Assembly (NCBI GenBank): GCA_016700055.1
Contig: CP064997.1
Span: 2,418,001 to 2,482,000, forward strand
DNA: 64,000 nt
Direction of reading: 5' to 3'
From: Actinomycetota bacterium
GTDB lineage: Bacteria; Actinomycetota; Acidimicrobiia; Acidimicrobiales; Ilumatobacteraceae
The notes beneath the pieces were generated by a model that was not told the DNA's origin, searched no databases, and worked only from the letters and a program-made list of their open reading frames with translations. Shown in pieces: positions 61,453 through 64,000 of the stretch. The position numbers were made by a program, and so were the translations under genes. Every line of letters begins with the position of its first letter. Positions within the stretch are counted from its first letter, which is position 1.

Positions 61453-61470
61453 GCGGGTTACCGTGGCGCC

Positions 61471-62325
61471 ATGTCCGAGGAGCAGCGACCGTACGGGGGT
61501 AGCTCGAGTTCGCCGGAGTCGTTGAAGAGGGTCCGCACCAGGCACTTCCAGCGTGCCAAGGAGCAGGGGATCAAGATCACCGGGCTGACGAGCTACGACT
61601 GCCTGTCGGCGAGCATCTTCGACCGCGCCGGCATCGACTTCCTGCTCGTCGGCGACTCGGCGGGCAACGCCGTCCTCGGCTACGACACGACCATCCCGGT
61701 CACCGTCGACGAGCTGATCCCCTTCTGCAGCGCGGTCGTGCGGGCCGTCAACCGCGCGCTCGTCATCGCCGACATGCCGTTCGGTTCCTACGAGACCGGG
61801 CCGGAAGAGGCCCTGCACACCGCGATCCGGTTCATGAAGGAGACCGGGGCCCACGCCGTGAAGCTCGAAGGCGGCGAGCGCAGTGCCGAGCAGATCCGCC
61901 AGATCGTCCAGGCCGGCATCCCGGTGATGGCCCACATCGGGTTCACCCCGCAGAGCGAGCACGGCCTGGGCGGTCACCTCATCCAGGGTCGCGGCGAAGG
62001 CGCGGCCCAGCTCCTCGCCGATGCCCACGCGGTGGAGGAAGCCGGCGCGTTCGCGGTCGTGCTCGAGATGGTCCCGTCGGGCATCGCCGCGCAGGTCACC
62101 CAGGAGCTCGACATCCCGACGATCAGCGTCGGCGCCGGCCCGCATTGCGACGGTCAGCTGATGGTGTGGACCGACTGGGCGGGGTTCACCACCGGTCGCA
62201 TCCCGAAGTTCGTGAAGCAGTACGCGCACATCGCCGACACGCTGCTCGACGCAGCCGTCGCGTACCGCTCCGAGGTCGAGGCCGGCAGCTACCCCGGCCC
62301 GGAGCACGAGTACACCGACGGCTGA
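61471..62325 (+). CDS. panB: 3-methyl-2-oxobutanoate hydroxymethyltransferase
   Basis: Transfers a hydroxymethyl group from methylenetetrahydrofolate to 2-ketoisovalerate in pantothenate synthesis. The 284-residue protein has ITGLTSYDCLSASIFDRAG, FLLVGDSAGNAVLGYD, KLEGGERSAEQI, MAHIGFTPQSEHGLGG and PTISVGAGPHCDGQLMVW. TACCGT (61459-61464) is 6 nt before ATG 61471. The substrate comes from the ilv pathway encoded at the window start. Confidence 0.96.
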   Translation: MSEEQRPYGGSSSSPESLKRVRTRHFQRAKEQGIKITGLTSYDCLSASIFDRAGIDFLLVGDSAGNAVLGYDTTIPVTVDELIPFCSAVVRAVNRALVIADMPFGSYETGPEEALHTAIRFMKETGAHAVKLEGGERSAEQIRQIVQAGIPVMAHIGFTPQSEHGLGGHLIQGRGEGAAQLLADAHAVEEAGAFAVVLEMVPSGIAAQVTQELDIPTISVGAGPHCDGQLMVWTDWAGFTTGRIPKFVKQYAHIADTLLDAAVAYRSEVEAGSYPGPEHEYTDG

Positions 62326-62417
62326 GCCGGCTCACTCGCCGGTCGGCCCGACGAAGCGGGGATGCGCCGCTCTCGACGTGGGCAGACGAGCCCCGGTGCG
62401 CCGGAGAAGGGCTGACG

Positions 62418-63410
62418 ATGGCAACCTCGCGAGCCATGGAGCGCTGGCGTCACCGCATCGAGACCGTGAACGGGATCAGGCTGCACTGGGTGGAGGCGGG
62501 CGAGGGGCCGCTCGTGCTGCTCGTGCACGGCTTTCCGGAGTCGTGGTACTCGTGGCGGCACCAGCTCGACGCTCTCGCCGACGCGGGTTACCGGGCCGTT
62601 GCGCTGGACGTGCGCGGCTACGGCAGGTCGTCGGCTCCGCCCGAGATCGAGGCCTACCGCATGCTGTGCCACGTGGCCGACAACGTCGGGCTCGTCGGCG
62701 CGCTGGGCGAGGAGCAGGCGGTGGTGGTCGGCCACGACTGGGGAGCGCCGATCGCGTGGACCTCGGCACTGCTGCGCCCGGACGTGTTCCGCGCGGTCGC
62801 CGGGTTGTCGGTGCCCTACTCGCCCCCCGGTGGTGTTCGTCCGCTGACGGCGATGCGTGCCCTCGCCGGCGCCGAGGAGTTCTACATCCAGTACTTCCAG
62901 CAGCCCGGGCGGGCCGAGGCCGAGATCGAGTCCGACGTGCGGCGGTGGCTGCTCGGCTTCTACTTCACCGCCTCCGGCGACGCCCCGCCCGCAGACCCCG
63001 CGGCCGGAACGATGGCCACCGTCGCGCCGGGTGGCCAGCTGAGAGATCGGTTCGTCGTGCCCGACGAGCTGCCGTCGTGGATGAGCGCCGACGATCTCGA
63101 CGTCTACGTCGGCGAGTTCGAGCGCACCGGCTTCACCGGCGGATTGAACCGGTACCGCAACATCGAGCGTGACTGGGACGACCTGAGCGCGTTCCACGGT
63201 CGCCCGATCGACGTGCCGGCGCTGTTCGTCGGCGGCGACCGTGACGGCCCGACGCTCTGGGGCATGCGCGCGATCGAGCGCTTTGCCACCAACCTGACCG
63301 CCCTGCACCGGTCGGTGATCCTGCCCGGCTGCGGTCACTGGACCCAGCAAGAGCGCGCCGACGAGGTGAACGAGATCCTGCTCGAGTTCCTCGGCTCCGT
63401 CGCCGGTTAG
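62418..63410 (+). CDS. Epoxide hydrolase-type alpha/beta hydrolase
   Basis: A 330-residue alpha/beta hydrolase of the soluble epoxide hydrolase group: oxyanion motif VHGFPESWYSWRHQ, nucleophile Asp in VVGHDWGAPIAW, a cap domain with tyrosines (FYIQYFQQPG) and catalytic His in PGCGHWTQQE. An Asp nucleophile rather than Ser favours epoxide or haloalkane chemistry. ATG 62418 has GGAGAAGG upstream. Its stop codon overlaps that of the convergent reductase gene. Confidence 0.9.
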   Translation: MATSRAMERWRHRIETVNGIRLHWVEAGEGPLVLLVHGFPESWYSWRHQLDALADAGYRAVALDVRGYGRSSAPPEIEAYRMLCHVADNVGLVGALGEEQAVVVGHDWGAPIAWTSALLRPDVFRAVAGLSVPYSPPGGVRPLTAMRALAGAEEFYIQYFQQPGRAEAEIESDVRRWLLGFYFTASGDAPPADPAAGTMATVAPGGQLRDRFVVPDELPSWMSADDLDVYVGEFERTGFTGGLNRYRNIERDWDDLSAFHGRPIDVPALFVGGDRDGPTLWGMRAIERFATNLTALHRSVILPGCGHWTQQERADEVNEILLEFLGSVAG

Positions 63411-64000
63411 GGCCGGTTGCGCCCGAGCATGTCGTGGCTCGGCACCCAGTCGCCGTGCACCACCGCGCACGCGAGCGAGATCTCGCCCGCGAGCACTACG
63501 CCGGCGCAGATCTCGGCGAACTTCTCGACCTTGCCCGCGCCGTAGCAGCCGAGCATCTCGAGGCACTCGCGCTGAGTGGCGAGACCGGTGCCGCCGCCGT
63601 AAGTGGCCACGATCAGCGACGGCAGGGTGATCGACCAGTAGTAGCGCCCGTCGGGCAGGAGCTGGCTGTAGGTGATGCCGGCGTGTGACTCGGCGACGTT
63701 CGCCGCGTCCTGGCCGGTGGCGATGAACAGCGCCGCGATCGCGTTGGCGGCATGTGCCCCGTTGTTGGCCGAGCCGGCGAGCAGAGCACCGACCGAGGAC
63801 ACCTGGCGCAGCCGCGAGAGCGTCTCCGACGCCACACCCATCTGCTCGAGCAGCAGCTCGCGGTCGATGATCGCCTCGGCGATCACCCGCTTGCCGCGGG
63901 TGCGCAGCATGTTGATGTGGGAGTGCTTCTTGTCGGTGTCGATGTTGCCGGAGAGCACGTACTCGGGGTGCGTCCGGAACTGGTCCTTGATCCACTCGCA
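63407..64000 (-). CDS. Hydroxymethylglutaryl-CoA reductase, 5' end beyond window
   Basis: Reduces HMG-CoA to mevalonate. The frame is open to base 64000, so only the C-terminal 197 residues are seen. Family blocks: RTRGKRVIAEA, AGSANNGAHAANAIAALFIATGQDAANVAES, TLPSLIVATYGGGTGLATQRECLEMLG, VLAGEISLACAV and the late His in WVPSHDMLGRN. The internal GTG at 63958 is not the start. In a genome with dxs it implies a second isoprenoid route or a specialised terpenoid supply; no other mevalonate gene is in the window. Confidence 0.9.
   Translation of the reverse strand, partial: CEWIKDQFRTHPEYVLSGNIDTDKKHSHINMLRTRGKRVIAEAIIDRELLLEQMGVASETLSRLRQVSSVGALLAGSANNGAHAANAIAALFIATGQDAANVAESHAGITYSQLLPDGRYYWSITLPSLIVATYGGGTGLATQRECLEMLGCYGAGKVEKFAEICAGVVLAGEISLACAVVHGDWVPSHDMLGRNRP

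Overview
The window reads as a high-GC actinobacterial chromosome segment. Gene order and content best fit a member of the class Acidimicrobiia (for example the Ilumatobacter group); this is inferred from gene families, not from a marker gene. Signs are a mycothiol-type enzyme family, a galU-moeA-membrane protein cluster beside a CIRCE-controlled FmdB-family gene as in mycobacteria, abundant GTG starts, and many genes whose start codon lies only 6-10 nt after a TANNNT box, as expected for leaderless transcripts. Almost all DNA is coding, and 4-bp GTGA/ATGA stop-start overlaps are common.

Layout. 1-9406 is mostly branched-chain amino acid synthesis: ilvD (cut by the window edge), then ilvB-ilvN-ilvC behind a leader peptide and terminator-type attenuator, with folD, an inositol-phosphate synthase, a DUF3054 gene and metY. 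9545-14026 holds PAC2, serC and two PLP aminotransferases. 14039-19396 is a cobalamin block: cobU-cobT-cobS on one strand and, divergent, a cobalamin riboswitch with btuF-btuC-btuD. 20345-23073 contains a mycothiol-enzyme relative and an unrecognised two-gene unit with a WXG100-like small protein. 23143-29480 is a thiamine unit (TPP riboswitch, thiN, substrate-binding protein, permease, ATPase) apparently running on into a SecD-like lipoprotein, an oxidoreductase and an acetyltransferase. 29456-32832 has a DMT permease, a cation diffusion facilitator, an SDR and an Nfu protein.

32872-34088 is an IS30-family element sitting inside a dispersed palindromic repeat. 34129-43054 mixes a CBM48 protein, a frameshifted amidohydrolase, an inositol-monophosphatase-family enzyme, dxs, an SDR, a PAP2 membrane protein, an IlvG-like enzyme and a thioesterase. 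43144-48349 carries tldD-tldE, an NAD-dependent reductase, a PHP phosphoesterase and uppP. 48361-55489 is a syntenic actinobacterial block: SAF protein, cysteine-free Ruc/FmdB-like chaperone with a CIRCE operator, galU, a glycolipid-binding protein, moeA, moaA, a lipase, moaC and a GlpR/SepX-like membrane protein. After tRNA-Ala(CGC) come a YhaO/YhaN-type nuclease-ATPase pair, an HxlR regulator divergent from an acyl-CoA dehydrogenase with an inverted-repeat operator candidate, panB, an epoxide hydrolase and the 3' part of an HMG-CoA reductase gene.

Two families of dispersed palindromes (A at about 1.7, 9.5 and 37.1 kb; B at 32.9/34.1, 50.5 and 55.7 kb) mostly lie just beyond gene 3' ends. 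Three otherwise healthy genes (aspartate aminotransferase, PatB-type aminotransferase, amidohydrolase) are each put out of frame by a single-base change in a homopolymer, which suggests sequencing error or very recent mutation rather than old decay. No stretch longer than 300 bases lacks a gene.
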